A stretch of 64,000 nucleotides of DNA, taken from contig NZ_CAMPHV010000006.1 in the NCBI RefSeq assembly GCF_946886105.1, positions 62,001-126,000 on the forward strand, in the 5' to 3' direction. Position numbers and translations under genes: made by a program. This document shows, in pieces, positions 28,901 through 36,486 of the stretch. The notes under the pieces are model-generated. The model saw only the letters and a program-made list of their open reading frames with translations. It did not search any database and was not told the origin of the DNA. The number at the start of each line of letters is the position of its first letter. Within the stretch, counting starts at the first letter, position 1. Source of the DNA: an uncultured Pseudomonas sp. (GTDB lineage: Bacteria; Pseudomonadota; Gammaproteobacteria; Pseudomonadales; Pseudomonadaceae).

Positions 28901-31666
28901 GCCCGCGAAGTTCAGCAATCGATCGTGCTCGACCAGGCGCAACTCGAGCAGCACCCGCGCTGGGGCGCGCTTACCCGCCAGGACCATCGTCACCCGCCGA
29001 TGCAAGGCTGGCTCGCCAGCCCGCTGAAAGATTATGCCGGCCACAATATCGGCCTGCTGCAACTCACCGAGAAATGCCTGGGGGAATTCGACGAGAACGA
29101 TCTGGCCATCACTCAGCAATTCGCCCAAATGGCGATTTCGGTGCTGGAAAACAATCGCCTGATGCAAGCGGTGATCGCCGGCGAACGCCGCCTGAAAAGC
29201 CAACTGGAGTTCACCTCGGCGATCACCGACAGCATTGCCGAAGGCTTGTTGGCAGTCGATCGTCAAGGCTCGCTGAGTTTTATCAACCCAACCGCCGCCG
29301 ACCTCCTCGGCCATCCGCCGGAGGCCCTGCTCGGCAAGACGCTGACCGACTTCCTGGCACTGCCGCTCGAACGCATCGAAAGCAACCGGCACGGTGAAAT
29401 AAACCTGCGGCCAGAGGACAACAGCGAGCGTTATATCGCCTACGACAGCGCGCCGCTGCTAGACGACAGCGGCTCGCTCGGCTGGGTCGTGGCCTTTCGC
29501 GATATCACCGCACGCAAGGAATCGGATAAACAGCTGCGCCTGCTCAAACGCAGCCTGGAAGCCAGCTACAACGGCGCGATCATTTGCGATGCGCAAGTCG
29601 AGAATCTGCCGATCATCTACGTCAACCCGGCCTTCGAACGCATAACCGGATACAGCGCCAGCGAAGCCCTCGGTCAGAACTGCCGGTTTCTCCAGGGCCA
29701 GGAGCGCGAACAAGTGGGCATCGGAGAAATTCGCCAAGGCCTGGCGGAACAACGTGACAGCCATGTGGTTTTGCGCAATTTCCGCAAGGACGGCACCCCG
29801 TTCTGGAACGATCTGTATATCGCACCGGTGCCCAACGAAGACGGCAAGATCACTCACTTCATCGGCGTATTGAGCGATATTTCCGAGCAGAAGCGTTACG
29901 AGTCCGAGCTGGCCTATAACGCCAGCCACGATGTACTCACCGGTCTGCCCAATCGTTCGCTGCTGGAAGATCGCCTGAAACAAGGCTGTCAAATCAGCCG
30001 CCGCTACAGCCGCAGCCTGGCGGTGATGTTCATCGATCTGGATGGCTTCAAGCCGATCAACGACAGCATGGGCCACGGGGTCGGCGACCAGATCCTGATC
30101 GAAGTGGCACGGCGCATGAATCAACAGATACGCCCGGGCGACACCGTGGCACGCCTGGGCGGCGACGAGTTCGTGGTGATTCTGCCCGACCTAGCCCGCG
30201 AAGAGGACGTACTGCTGGTCGTCGACCGAGTCATCGAAAGCATCGCGCGCCCCTACAAAATTGCCAAAATCGAACTGCATATCACCGCCAGCATCGGTAT
30301 CACCCTGAGCGACGGCAATGTCGAAGACCCCATGCTCTTGATCCAACAGGCCGACCTGGCAATGTTCAAGGCCAAACAGCAAGGCCGTAACAATTACCAG
30401 TGGTATACCGAAGACCTCAACCTCAAGGTCAGCGAGCGCGTAACCCTGCGCAACGCCTTGCAAAAAGCCATCGAGGCCGAGGCCTTCGAACTTTATTACC
30501 AACCGCAAATCGATGGCCGTAGTGGCCGGGTCATCGGCTATGAAGCCCTGCTGCGCTGGCAGCACGCCGAGCAAGGGTTTATCTCGCCGGCCCAGTTCGT
30601 CCCGCTCGCCGAGGACACCGGACAGATCATCCCGCTCAGCGAATGGGTACTCGGCACCGCCTGCAAGACCGCACGCAGGCTGATCGACCAGGGCTATCCC
30701 AATGGGGTGATGGCGGTGAACATATCGCCGGTGCAATTCCAGCGCAGCAATTTCGTCGAGACCGTGCAAACGGCCCTCGATCAGGCCGGCCTCCCCGCCG
30801 ACCACCTGGAATTGGAGATCACCGAAACCGTCCTGCTGGATAATGCCGAGCGCGCCATCTTCACCTTGCACGCCTTGAAGTCACTCGGCGTGCGCATTGC
30901 CATCGACGATTTCGGCACCGGCTTCTCCAGCTTGAACTACCTCAAGCGCCTGCCCGTGGACAAAGTGAAGATCGACCGCTCGTTCGTCCAGGAGGTCATC
31001 AGCGACCGCAACGATGCGGCCATCACCCAGGGCATCATCTCCATGGCCCACCACCTCAAGCTCAAAGTGATCGCCGAAGGGGTGGAAACCGAACCGCAAT
31101 TCGCTTTCCTGAAGAAGAGCCACTGCGATGAATTCCAGGGCTTTTATTTCGCCAAGCCGATGCCGCTGGCCAAGCTTGACGTCTTTCTCCGACAACAGGA
31201 CGAGCTATACAGCAACCCCTTGCCAGACAGCACGGACGACGCCAATAAGCAAACCCTGCTGCTGCTCGACGACGAGGAGAATATCCTGCGCGCCCTCGCC
31301 CGCGTGCTACGTCGCGACGGCTATCACATCCTCACCGCCAACCGCGCACAAGATGCCTTCGCCCTACTGGCGAAACACGATGTGCAGGTGATTCTCTCCG
31401 ACCAACGCATGCCCGAAATGAACGGCACCGAGTTCCTCAGCCGGGTCAAGGACCTCTATCCCGACACTATCCGTATCGTGCTGTCCGGCTACACCGACTT
31501 GAAGTCGGTAACCGATGCAATCAACCAAGGGGCGATTTACAAATTCCTCACCAAGCCTTGGAACGACGAACAATTGCGCGCGACCATCGCTCAGGCGTTT
31601 CAGCATTACAACCTGGCCAAGCCTGCGGACGACAAACCCCAGCGCTTGGACAACCTGAAGAGCTGA
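25928..31666 (+). CDS. membrane PAS/GAF/LOV sensor with GGDEF, EAL and receiver domains
   Basis: A 1912-residue cyclic-di-GMP signalling protein. In order: about seven N-terminal helices (1-225), a periplasmic sensor region (about 230-435), a helix (about 440-465), PAS (about 497-610), GAF (613-780), PAS (781-900), GAF (910-1080), PAS (1094-1200), a LOV-like PAS (1200-1320) with GQNCRFLQG (Cys1252), GGDEF (motif 1411-1415; inhibitory RPGD at 1402-1405), EAL (EALLR from 1539; DDFGTGFSS, EGVET and QGF present) and a C-terminal receiver (Asp1825 in SDQRMPEM). Both c-di-GMP synthesis and breakdown motifs look intact. It follows the kinase and two receiver genes and shares their receiver type, so one kinase may control all three. 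Confidence 0.9.
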   Translation: MDIRTRHMIYQAFLHIQACAMLALGVISLSGYILLPMPSAAQIVLLPDAALAAILLGVGLFGRIYQQPRLARYTLTLLLGVGAYTLSHTFLFPSGEPGYSLLSGFQRMRSPLALAFCLLAIGLLSYRRGSWGKRLGNLTGVAVIVLAGLSLLSTWLPGLGEWRLGYRYNVNSTANLFTLCIGLGLLCLIRLPSNRSHLFDRNSLLTGALGVLLTCGGWYLLHLQGIESNAQQNELLLSKLQGSIASVLNNRSTLLQRTAEHWREEGSLPNEAQWRQESRGYLRDFSDIEVVALLDDRLRTHWITGRDDNADEHLQNLLESSELREWLQQIPADTKSHTSEAYSTTAPHSLLAIRLPLPDSDWLLVTSLNLGLTLQKGLDTGIGGFGVKVYQDQQLLYDTVEPGISAPPSKVGEELIQAGDNSWRMLSFRSAPTSMQASGFLPNLLMLLGLAFSFFLMISQRLAHVAIEHAQHLQHSNQELEQSLQRQADLQELNQRITDYSMDLLCSIDEQGHFTQISPSSTAILGFTPEEMLGKHYLQFVVPEDRQRTEAMIKAVMAGDLLQGFRNCYRRKDGSSANLLWYAGWWSKSEQTLLAVAHDITRLLQNEAYAEDQRDILNMISTDQALAEILKTVCLLGESQASNTSCSVMLVDKDQQHLTVGAAPNLPSPYVRALQDLDIGPATGSCGAAVHRRQLVITDDIAGDPCWQRLRSLALEHGLRACWSIPLISPHDDVLGTFAIYSREPRSPDDDHLQLIGTLGQLAAIAIERRHDRLRLLESEQRFRSLFTFNPDPVFSFDLAGRYTGMNQAGCKLSGYSEEEVLGRPISLMLVEGDLPQAKEHIKAALKGQPQHYELNCRARDGRLLELDLTNLPIIVDEKIVGVFGIAKDISGRNQMTRTLRDTLQRSEHQAELLRGLSETAVNINSVMDSQALLEYMAERLRLLIGAHQASMILFRGEDPAASISAFSLSEKYVDWQDYQPPHDGNGIHALAREVQQSIVLDQAQLEQHPRWGALTRQDHRHPPMQGWLASPLKDYAGHNIGLLQLTEKCLGEFDENDLAITQQFAQMAISVLENNRLMQAVIAGERRLKSQLEFTSAITDSIAEGLLAVDRQGSLSFINPTAADLLGHPPEALLGKTLTDFLALPLERIESNRHGEINLRPEDNSERYIAYDSAPLLDDSGSLGWVVAFRDITARKESDKQLRLLKRSLEASYNGAIICDAQVENLPIIYVNPAFERITGYSASEALGQNCRFLQGQEREQVGIGEIRQGLAEQRDSHVVLRNFRKDGTPFWNDLYIAPVPNEDGKITHFIGVLSDISEQKRYESELAYNASHDVLTGLPNRSLLEDRLKQGCQISRRYSRSLAVMFIDLDGFKPINDSMGHGVGDQILIEVARRMNQQIRPGDTVARLGGDEFVVILPDLAREEDVLLVVDRVIESIARPYKIAKIELHITASIGITLSDGNVEDPMLLIQQADLAMFKAKQQGRNNYQWYTEDLNLKVSERVTLRNALQKAIEAEAFELYYQPQIDGRSGRVIGYEALLRWQHAEQGFISPAQFVPLAEDTGQIIPLSEWVLGTACKTARRLIDQGYPNGVMAVNISPVQFQRSNFVETVQTALDQAGLPADHLELEITETVLLDNAERAIFTLHALKSLGVRIAIDDFGTGFSSLNYLKRLPVDKVKIDRSFVQEVISDRNDAAITQGIISMAHHLKLKVIAEGVETEPQFAFLKKSHCDEFQGFYFAKPMPLAKLDVFLRQQDELYSNPLPDSTDDANKQTLLLLDDEENILRALARVLRRDGYHILTANRAQDAFALLAKHDVQVILSDQRMPEMNGTEFLSRVKDLYPDTIRIVLSGYTDLKSVTDAINQGAIYKFLTKPWNDEQLRATIAQAFQHYNLAKPADDKPQRLDNLKS

Positions 31667-31713
31667 AGCCTATGCCTGGCCACGGTCGCACCTTAGTTGG
31701 CATAAGGGTAGTT

Positions 31714-31732
31714 AGCGCGATAAATTGTCGCT
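31714..31732. promoter_or_regulatory. candidate OhrR operator
   Basis: AGCGCGATAAATTGTCGCT is an imperfect palindrome (AGCG...CGCT) with an AT-rich centre, 28 bp before the ohrR start, where an autoregulated MarR-type repressor would bind. The match to known OhrR boxes is only partial. Confidence 0.35.
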
Positions 31733-31759
31733 GCCCTTTACTTGCTCCCGGAGCCCCCG

Positions 31760-32209
31760 ATGGCCATGCAAGACGCCTGTACCGACCTGTTGCTCGATAA
31801 CCAGCTTTGCTTCGCCCTGTATTCCTCTTCACTGCTGATGACCAAGGTGTACAAACCGCTGTTGCAACGGCTTGGCCTGACCTACCCCCAGTACCTGGCG
31901 ATGATGGTGCTGTGGCAAGGCGACGGCATCACCGTGGGCGATATCAGCGCGCGGTTGCTGACCGACCCGGGCTCCCTCACACCCTTGCTCAAGCGTCTGG
32001 AGGCCGAAGGCCTGCTCAAACGCACCCGCAGCCGGGTCGACGAGCGCGTGGTCGAGCTGTATCTGACCGATAAGGGTCGCGCCCTGCACGAAGAGGCCAA
32101 GTCCATTCCCAGTTGCATCGTCAACGCCAGCGGGCAGTCGGTCGAGCAATTGATGTCGCTCAAAGAACAGCTGATCGCTTTGCGCGATAACTTGCAAAAA
32201 TCGCTTTGA
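31760..32209 (+). CDS. ohrR: OhrR-type organic-peroxide-sensing MarR repressor
   Basis: A 149-residue MarR-family regulator. LLLDNQLCFALYSSSLLMTK contains the reactive Cys17 that senses organic hydroperoxides, and SIPSC supplies a second cysteine (Cys119), as in two-Cys OhrR proteins. The winged helix covers about residues 55-95 (ITVGDISARLLTDPGSLTPL). I chose the ATG at 31760 after GGAG rather than a TTG at 31742. No ohr peroxidase gene is adjacent, which is unusual. Confidence 0.85.
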   Translation: MAMQDACTDLLLDNQLCFALYSSSLLMTKVYKPLLQRLGLTYPQYLAMMVLWQGDGITVGDISARLLTDPGSLTPLLKRLEAEGLLKRTRSRVDERVVELYLTDKGRALHEEAKSIPSCIVNASGQSVEQLMSLKEQLIALRDNLQKSL

Positions 32210-32451
32210 CGAATTTCTTGGCGCTATGTCGAGAGTGGGATGGTTATTCGATGCAGCGGGCGCTGCAAGCGGGAAACTCTCGAAAAATGCAGACTGATTT
32301 GCACGTAAATCACAGCTAATTTTCTGCAATACCAGCACAGGTCATAAAAACGGCCTAGAATGGTCGAGCTGAACTGTAGTTATCAGCAAAACCGCATAGG
32401 TGCCATGATTGCTCTGGCACTGCAAATTCGTATCGATTTAAGAGAAACATC

Positions 32452-32664
32452 ATGGCTAATCGCGAAACTGGCACCGTCAAATGGTTCAACGATGAGAAGG
32501 GCTTCGGCTTCATTACCCCGACTAACGGCGGCGATGATCTGTTCGTGCACTTCAAAGCAATCCAGAGCGACGGTTTCAAAAGCCTGAAAGAAGGCCAAAC
32601 CGTGACCTACGTGGCCGCTCGCGGTCAGAAAGGCATGCAGGCTGAAGAGGTACAGGTGGCTTAA
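32452..32664 (+). CDS. cold shock protein, CspA family
   Basis: A 70-residue single-domain cold shock protein with the RNA-binding motifs KGFGFITP and DLFVHF and the N-terminal [11 protein letters not shown]. It acts as an RNA chaperone. A long leader of 242 bp precedes it and a strong intrinsic terminator follows, so it is a single-gene unit, as is common for csp genes with 5'-leader control. Confidence 0.95.
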   Translation: MANRETGTVKWFNDEKGFGFITPTNGGDDLFVHFKAIQSDGFKSLKEGQTVTYVAARGQKGMQAEEVQVA

Positions 32665-32681
32665 GTCCCCCTGCCCTGTTC

Positions 32682-32714
32682 AAAATAAGCCCCGCAGATG
32701 CGGGGCTTATTTTT
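32682..32714 (+). terminator. intrinsic terminator after the csp gene
   Basis: The stem AATAAGCCCCGCA / TGCGGGGCTTATT, with a two-base loop, is followed by a run of Ts. The A-rich 5' side also lets it work for the convergent acyl-CoA dehydrogenase gene. Confidence 0.9.
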
Positions 32715-32737
32715 GGGTGGGTTAATTGTTTCGCGAA

Positions 32738-33886
32738 TTACAGCCCCATTTGCTTGCTGATGATCTCGTTCATGATTTCCCTCGAGCCACCGCCGATGGA
32801 CAAGATGCGGTTGTCGCGGTAAAGACGCTCGACCAGGCTTTCCCTCATATAGCCCATGCCCCCCATGATCTGCACCGCATCGTAGGTCAGCCGATCGGCG
32901 ATATCGGTGGCAAAGTTCTTGGCCATGGAAATTTCCTTGATCACGCTCTTACCCGCCGCCATCTTCGCAGCCTGGCGGTAAGTGAATTCGCGGGACACTT
33001 CCAGTTGGGTGGCCATTTCCGCCAACCGATGCTTGAGGACCTGAAATTTGCCAATGGGTTTGCCGAACGCTTCGCGCTCCCTGGCCCATCTCAGCGATTC
33101 TTCAAGCGCCAACTGCGCCGTCATATTGGCCATGATCGCCAGCGACAACCGTTCGCTTTGGAAATTGGCCATGATGCAGGCGAAGCCCATATTCTCCGCG
33201 CCGATCAGATTGGTTACCGGCACGCGGCAATCGTCGAAGAACAGTTCAGCGGTGTCCGAGGCCCACCAGCCCATCTTCTTCAACTTGCGGCCAATGCTGA
33301 AGCCCGGTGTGCCTTTCTCGATCAGCAGCAAGCTGATGCCAGAGAAACCCTCGCCCCCCGTACGCACCGCTACCGTGTAATAGTCGGCGCGCACACCGCT
33401 GGTGATAAAGGTTTTGCTGCCGCTGACCCGGTAGAAATCGCCATCCCGTACTGCGCAGGTTTTCAAGTTGGCCACATCGGAACCGCCCGACGGCTCGGTC
33501 ACCGCCAGCGCCATGATTTTCTCGCCGGCCAGCACCTGCGGCACGACGCGCTCCCGTACGCTGGTCTGTGCCCACTTCAGTACCGGCGGCAAGCCGATAT
33601 CGAGAGACCCCAGGCCCGCCACCAGACCACCCGAGCCGGAACGCATCAGCTCCTCACTGGCCGCGACCTTGGCGAAAACGTCGCCCTCGTGACTGCCGCC
33701 ATAACGCTCCGGATAGCCGATACCGAGAATGCCGGCGGCCCCGGCCTTGCGGTATAGCTCGCGGGGGAACTCCTCGGCCTCTTCCCATGCGTCGATGGCA
33801 GGGGCTATTTCCCGCTCGACAAAACGCCTGACCGAATCCCGCACCAACTGGTGGGAATCATCGAAATATTCTTGATAAGCAGACAT
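32738..33886 (-). CDS. acyl-CoA dehydrogenase
   Basis: A 382-residue FAD-dependent acyl-CoA dehydrogenase. It has the two family signatures, AVTEPSGGSDVANLKT (near residue 130) and VQIMGGMGYMRE (near residue 340). The usual C-terminal catalytic glutamate position reads IGGGSREIM (no Glu), while an upstream FQSERL supplies the Glu used in the isovaleryl/long-chain type. A branched or long-chain acyl substrate is therefore likely. It has no fatty-acid partner gene nearby. Confidence 0.9.
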   Translation of the reverse strand: MSAYQEYFDDSHQLVRDSVRRFVEREIAPAIDAWEEAEEFPRELYRKAGAAGILGIGYPERYGGSHEGDVFAKVAASEELMRSGSGGLVAGLGSLDIGLPPVLKWAQTSVRERVVPQVLAGEKIMALAVTEPSGGSDVANLKTCAVRDGDFYRVSGSKTFITSGVRADYYTVAVRTGGEGFSGISLLLIEKGTPGFSIGRKLKKMGWWASDTAELFFDDCRVPVTNLIGAENMGFACIMANFQSERLSLAIMANMTAQLALEESLRWAREREAFGKPIGKFQVLKHRLAEMATQLEVSREFTYRQAAKMAAGKSVIKEISMAKNFATDIADRLTYDAVQIMGGMGYMRESLVERLYRDNRILSIGGGSREIMNEIISKQMGL

Positions 33887-34045
33887 GAGCAGTTTCCGCT
33901 GAGGCTTTCAGGGAAAATACCGAGCGCTTGCTTGGTTTACAAGGTGAGGATTCCGCCATACCGCAGGGCATTCTCGACTACGACAGCCCCAGTAGCGCAG
34001 CCCAGAACTGAGGGCTTCCGCGGCAAAGCGTCTTGGAGGTGCGCC

Positions 34046-34645
34046 TTACAGCTGGATCGGCCGGCGTCCGGCAATCGAATGCGCCAGGGTGCCGCCGTCT
34101 ACCAACTCCAACTCGCCACCCAGCGGCATGCCGTGGGCAATGCGTGAAGCGATCAAGCCCTTGTTGGCAAGTAGTTGCGCAATGTAGTGGGCTGTCGCTT
34201 CGCCTTCGACTGTAGGGTTGGTCGCCAATATCACTTCACTGAAACGACCGTTTTCGACCCGCGCCAGCAATTCGGGAATACCGATGGCTTCCGGCCCAAG
34301 GCCATCGAGCGGGGAAAGATGGCCCTTGAGCACAAAATAACGGCCGCGGAAACCGGTCTGTTCCACGGCATAGACATCCATCGGCCCCTCGACCACGCAG
34401 AGCAGGCTGTCGTCGCGACGGGAATCGAGGCATAACTGGCAGACCTCATCCTCGCTGAGGCTGCGACACTGCTTGCAATGCCCTACCCCTTCCATCGCCT
34501 GAGTCAATGCCTGGGCCAAACGCAAAGCGCCCCCACGATCGCGCTCGAGCATCTGCAAGGCCATGCGCTGGGCAGTTTTCTGTCCCACACCCGGCAGGAT
34601 GCGCAGAGAATCGATCAATTGGCGAATAAGCGGACTGAAGCTCAT
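34046..34645 (-). CDS. recR: recombination mediator RecR
   Basis: A 199-residue RecR: N-terminal helix-hairpin ([17 protein letters not shown]), a zinc finger ([16 protein letters not shown]) and a Toprim domain ([12 protein letters not shown]). It acts with RecF/RecO in loading RecA at gaps. I chose the ATG at 34645 (MSFSPLIRQ); the frame upstream is not RecR-like. Usually it follows ybaB directly; here ybaB lies 2.46 kb away behind an array of small genes. Confidence 0.95.
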   Translation of the reverse strand: MSFSPLIRQLIDSLRILPGVGQKTAQRMALQMLERDRGGALRLAQALTQAMEGVGHCKQCRSLSEDEVCQLCLDSRRDDSLLCVVEGPMDVYAVEQTGFRGRYFVLKGHLSPLDGLGPEAIGIPELLARVENGRFSEVILATNPTVEGEATAHYIAQLLANKGLIASRIAHGMPLGGELELVDGGTLAHSIAGRRPIQL

Positions 34646-34735
34646 GGGGAAATAACCGTAAATGCACAGACGCGCGGTTATACCCATCACACGCCCCAGC
34701 GTCAATGCGATGCCACTGGGACGGATATCACGGTC

Positions 34736-34942
34736 TCAATGTACTTCGCCATAACCTTTCATTACCTCAGCCATATCGCCGTACTGGGTATCAGGCATTT
34801 GCTCGATCGTTTGCTGAACCTCCTGATGCGCATTATTGTTCCGAGCGCACTCCAGTAGCTGCGCTCTACTCGCCGGGAAATCAATACCTTTCAAATGGTG
34901 TGCAATATTGGAAGGAGAGCTACCGCCCATTCCTATGGTCAT
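34736..34942 (-). CDS. DUF2795 family small protein
   Basis: A 68-residue protein, MTIGMGGSSPSNIAHHLKGI followed by a region on the DUF2795 pattern (helical, with LKGIDFPASRAQLL and QTIEQMPDTQYGDMAEVMKG). A GGAGG ribosome-binding site just before the ATG at 34942 fixes the start. DUF2795 genes often accompany stress-protein genes; function unknown. It sits beside five KGG-type hydrophilins on the same strand, which suggests a common stress role. Confidence 0.75.
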   Translation of the reverse strand: MTIGMGGSSPSNIAHHLKGIDFPASRAQLLECARNNNAHQEVQQTIEQMPDTQYGDMAEVMKGYGEVH

Positions 34943-34994
34943 AATTGCCTCCAGTACTCGATTGATTCGCGAAACCACGGAATAACCAATAATG

Positions 34995-35019
34995 GAATGC
35001 GGGGAAATCCCCCGCATTC
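34995..35019 (-). terminator. hairpin after the KGG-protein gene array
   Basis: GAATGCGGGG and CCCCGCATTC form a 10-bp stem with a five-base loop between the DUF2795 and the 51-residue KGG gene. A short mixed A/T stretch follows on the minus strand, so it may be a weak intrinsic terminator or processing hairpin. Confidence 0.5.
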
Positions 35020-35137
35020 AGCGCAACTGAGCACTACGTTTCTCTATCGTCTTCAAATGCGCGTACTCGCTGCGACAAGTCCAAAGCAACCGCTGACTGT
35101 TGCCGTAACTACTTAACAAAGCATAGCGGCCAGGCAA

Positions 35138-35293
35138 TCAACTCTTATTCTGCCCTTGTCCCGGTTCTTGCTGCTTACCTTCTCCGACCAATTCGCGAAC
35201 ACGTTGCCCGCCTTTTTTACCGGCGTCGTGAACACTCATATTGCCTTTGTCGGAACTGCTGCCACCACCCTCTTTTTTAGGACTCCTCTTCAT
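35138..35293 (-). CDS. 51-residue KGG-motif hydrophilin (shortest of the array)
   Basis: A 51-residue Gly/Lys/Glu-rich protein with an N-terminal block NMSVHDAGKKGG joined directly to a C-terminal block [13 protein letters not shown]. It has no middle repeat, unlike its four neighbours. A GAGAGG ribosome-binding site precedes the ATG at 35293. KGG/Con-10 and GsiB proteins are desiccation or general-stress proteins and are disordered in solution. It is too short for usual gene callers and could be missed. Confidence 0.75.
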   Translation of the reverse strand: MKRSPKKEGGGSSSDKGNMSVHDAGKKGGQRVRELVGEGKQQEPGQGQNKS

Positions 35294-35331
35294 ACATAAA
35301 GCCTCTCGATAAAAGCATGCAGGTAAATCAA

Positions 35332-35694
35332 TCAGCTATTACCTTCTTGCTTTTTACCTTCCTCGACCAACTCACGAACCCGTTGGCCGCCTTTTTGTCC
35401 TAACTCCGAATAGCCTTCGGGGCCCAACTGCTCTTTCCGGGCCTCGCCACCTTTATGGCCAAGTTCGGAGTAGCCTTCCGGGCCAAGTTGTTCCTTGCGG
35501 GTCTCACCGCCCTTATGGCCCATTTCCGAATACCCTTCGGAACCCAGTTGCTCTTTACGGGTTTCACCACCTTTCTTACCCATCTCGGAATAACCTTCTG
35601 GCCCGAGTTTTTCTTTGCGGATTTCACCGCCCTTCTGACCGGCCTCACGGACGCTCATACTGCCTTTCTCGTTACCTTTCTCGGTGTTCACCAT
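35332..35694 (-). CDS. KGG/GsiB-type stress protein with four 20-residue repeats
   Basis: A 120-residue hydrophilin. After [11 protein letters not shown], residues 21-100 are four tandem 20-residue units of the type [20 protein letters not shown], ending in [14 protein letters not shown]. This is the GsiB pattern from general-stress and desiccation proteins. AGGAGG precedes the ATG. Almost no hydrophobic residues; probably disordered and water-binding. It is the longest member of the array. Confidence 0.88.
   Translation of the reverse strand: MVNTEKGNEKGSMSVREAGQKGGEIRKEKLGPEGYSEMGKKGGETRKEQLGSEGYSEMGHKGGETRKEQLGPEGYSELGHKGGEARKEQLGPEGYSELGQKGGQRVRELVEEGKKQEGNS
35395..35634 (-). repeat. four tandem 60-bp coding repeats
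   Basis: These four units, of 20 codons each, encode the [24 protein letters not shown] repeats at residues 21-100 of the 120-residue protein. They differ at a few codons (EI/ET/EA, E/Q, P/S, M/L, K/H/Q), so they are diverged copies rather than a recent slip. Confidence 0.85.
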
Positions 35695-35771
35695 TTGTAC
35701 TTCCTCCTATTCGATAGGACGCGCGATAAATGACAACAACCACTCACCTCAGTTGACATTCATCCCGATAC

Positions 35772-35984
35772 TCATTTCGATGGTCGCTTAGAGTCGCTTT
35801 GACCTTCCGCCCGCTTACCTTCCTCGATAAGCTCGCGCACTCGTTGACCGCCTTTCTTACCGCCGGCTTCACCGCCCTGGTGACCTATATCCTGATAGAA
35901 CTCGCGGTCATGAGTCGCAGACGTGGCTTGGCCACCTTTACGGCCTGCTTCACTCACACTCATATCGCCTTTATTACTAGCCAT
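35772..35984 (-). CDS. KGG-motif hydrophilin, THD-type middle
   Basis: A 70-residue protein starting [18 protein letters not shown]. Its middle block reads ATSATHDREFYQDIGHQGGE, of a different type from the GPEGYSE repeat, and the end [18 protein letters not shown] is shared. A GAGGAGG site precedes the ATG. The same middle type appears in the 62-residue protein at 36298. Confidence 0.82.
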   Translation of the reverse strand: MASNKGDMSVSEAGRKGGQATSATHDREFYQDIGHQGGEAGGKKGGQRVRELIEEGKRAEGQSDSKRPSK

Positions 35985-36019
35985 TCGAGCACCTCCTCTG
36001 GTTGCATAGGAACAACGTC

Positions 36020-36259
36020 TCAGGATTCGCTTTTTTCATCTTCGCTCGTTTCGCCTTCTTCACCTTCGGCGCGCTTACCTTCCTCAACCAACTCGCGAAC
36101 CCGCTGCCCCCCTTTTTTGCCAAGTTCAGAGTAACCTTCTGGGCCAAGTTGCTCTTTCCGAGTTTCGCCACCTTTACGTCCGGCTTCGCTCACACTCATA
36201 CTTCCCTTTTCAGTTTCCTGCTCTTCAGTCGTCTCGTCGTCTTTCTCTTCATTGGCCAT
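36020..36259 (-). CDS. KGG/GsiB-type hydrophilin, single repeat, acidic ends
   Basis: A 79-residue protein with an acidic N-terminus ([20 protein letters not shown]), the shared [11 protein letters not shown], one [18 protein letters not shown] unit, [18 protein letters not shown] and an acidic tail. It corresponds to a one-repeat version of the 120-residue neighbour. GAGGAA lies upstream of the ATG. Confidence 0.82.
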   Translation of the reverse strand: MANEEKDDETTEEQETEKGSMSVSEAGRKGGETRKEQLGPEGYSELGKKGGQRVRELVEEGKRAEGEEGETSEDEKSES

Positions 36260-36297
36260 TGCCTAATTCCTCGATATAAACTCATGAACTGCAACAG

Positions 36298-36486
36298 CTA
36301 CTCTTTATTACTACTGCTTTTTTCCGCGTTCTTTCCTTCCTCGATCAACTCACGTACACGCGGGCCTCCCTTGCTGCCACCTTTGTGGCCAATCTCTTCA
36401 TAAAACTCATGGTCATGAGTGGCAGAAGTGGTTTTACCACCCTTGCGACCGGCATCGCGCACGCTCATATTGCCTTTATCTGCCAT
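36298..36486 (-). CDS. KGG-motif hydrophilin, THD-type middle (first of the array)
   Basis: A 62-residue protein: MADKGNMSVRDAGRKGGKTT, then SATHDHEFYEEIGHKGG and the end GPRVRELIEEGKNAEK. It is the promoter-proximal gene of the five on the minus strand, with AGGAGA before the ATG. Predicted disordered stress protein. I saw no clear sigma-S or AlgU promoter upstream. Confidence 0.8.
   Translation of the reverse strand: MADKGNMSVRDAGRKGGKTTSATHDHEFYEEIGHKGGSKGGPRVRELIEEGKNAEKSSSNKE

Noticed and set aside
35395..35634. Regular 60-bp repeats considered as a CRISPR array
   Set aside because: The repeats are in frame, encode a known protein repeat, and have no variable spacers or cas genes.
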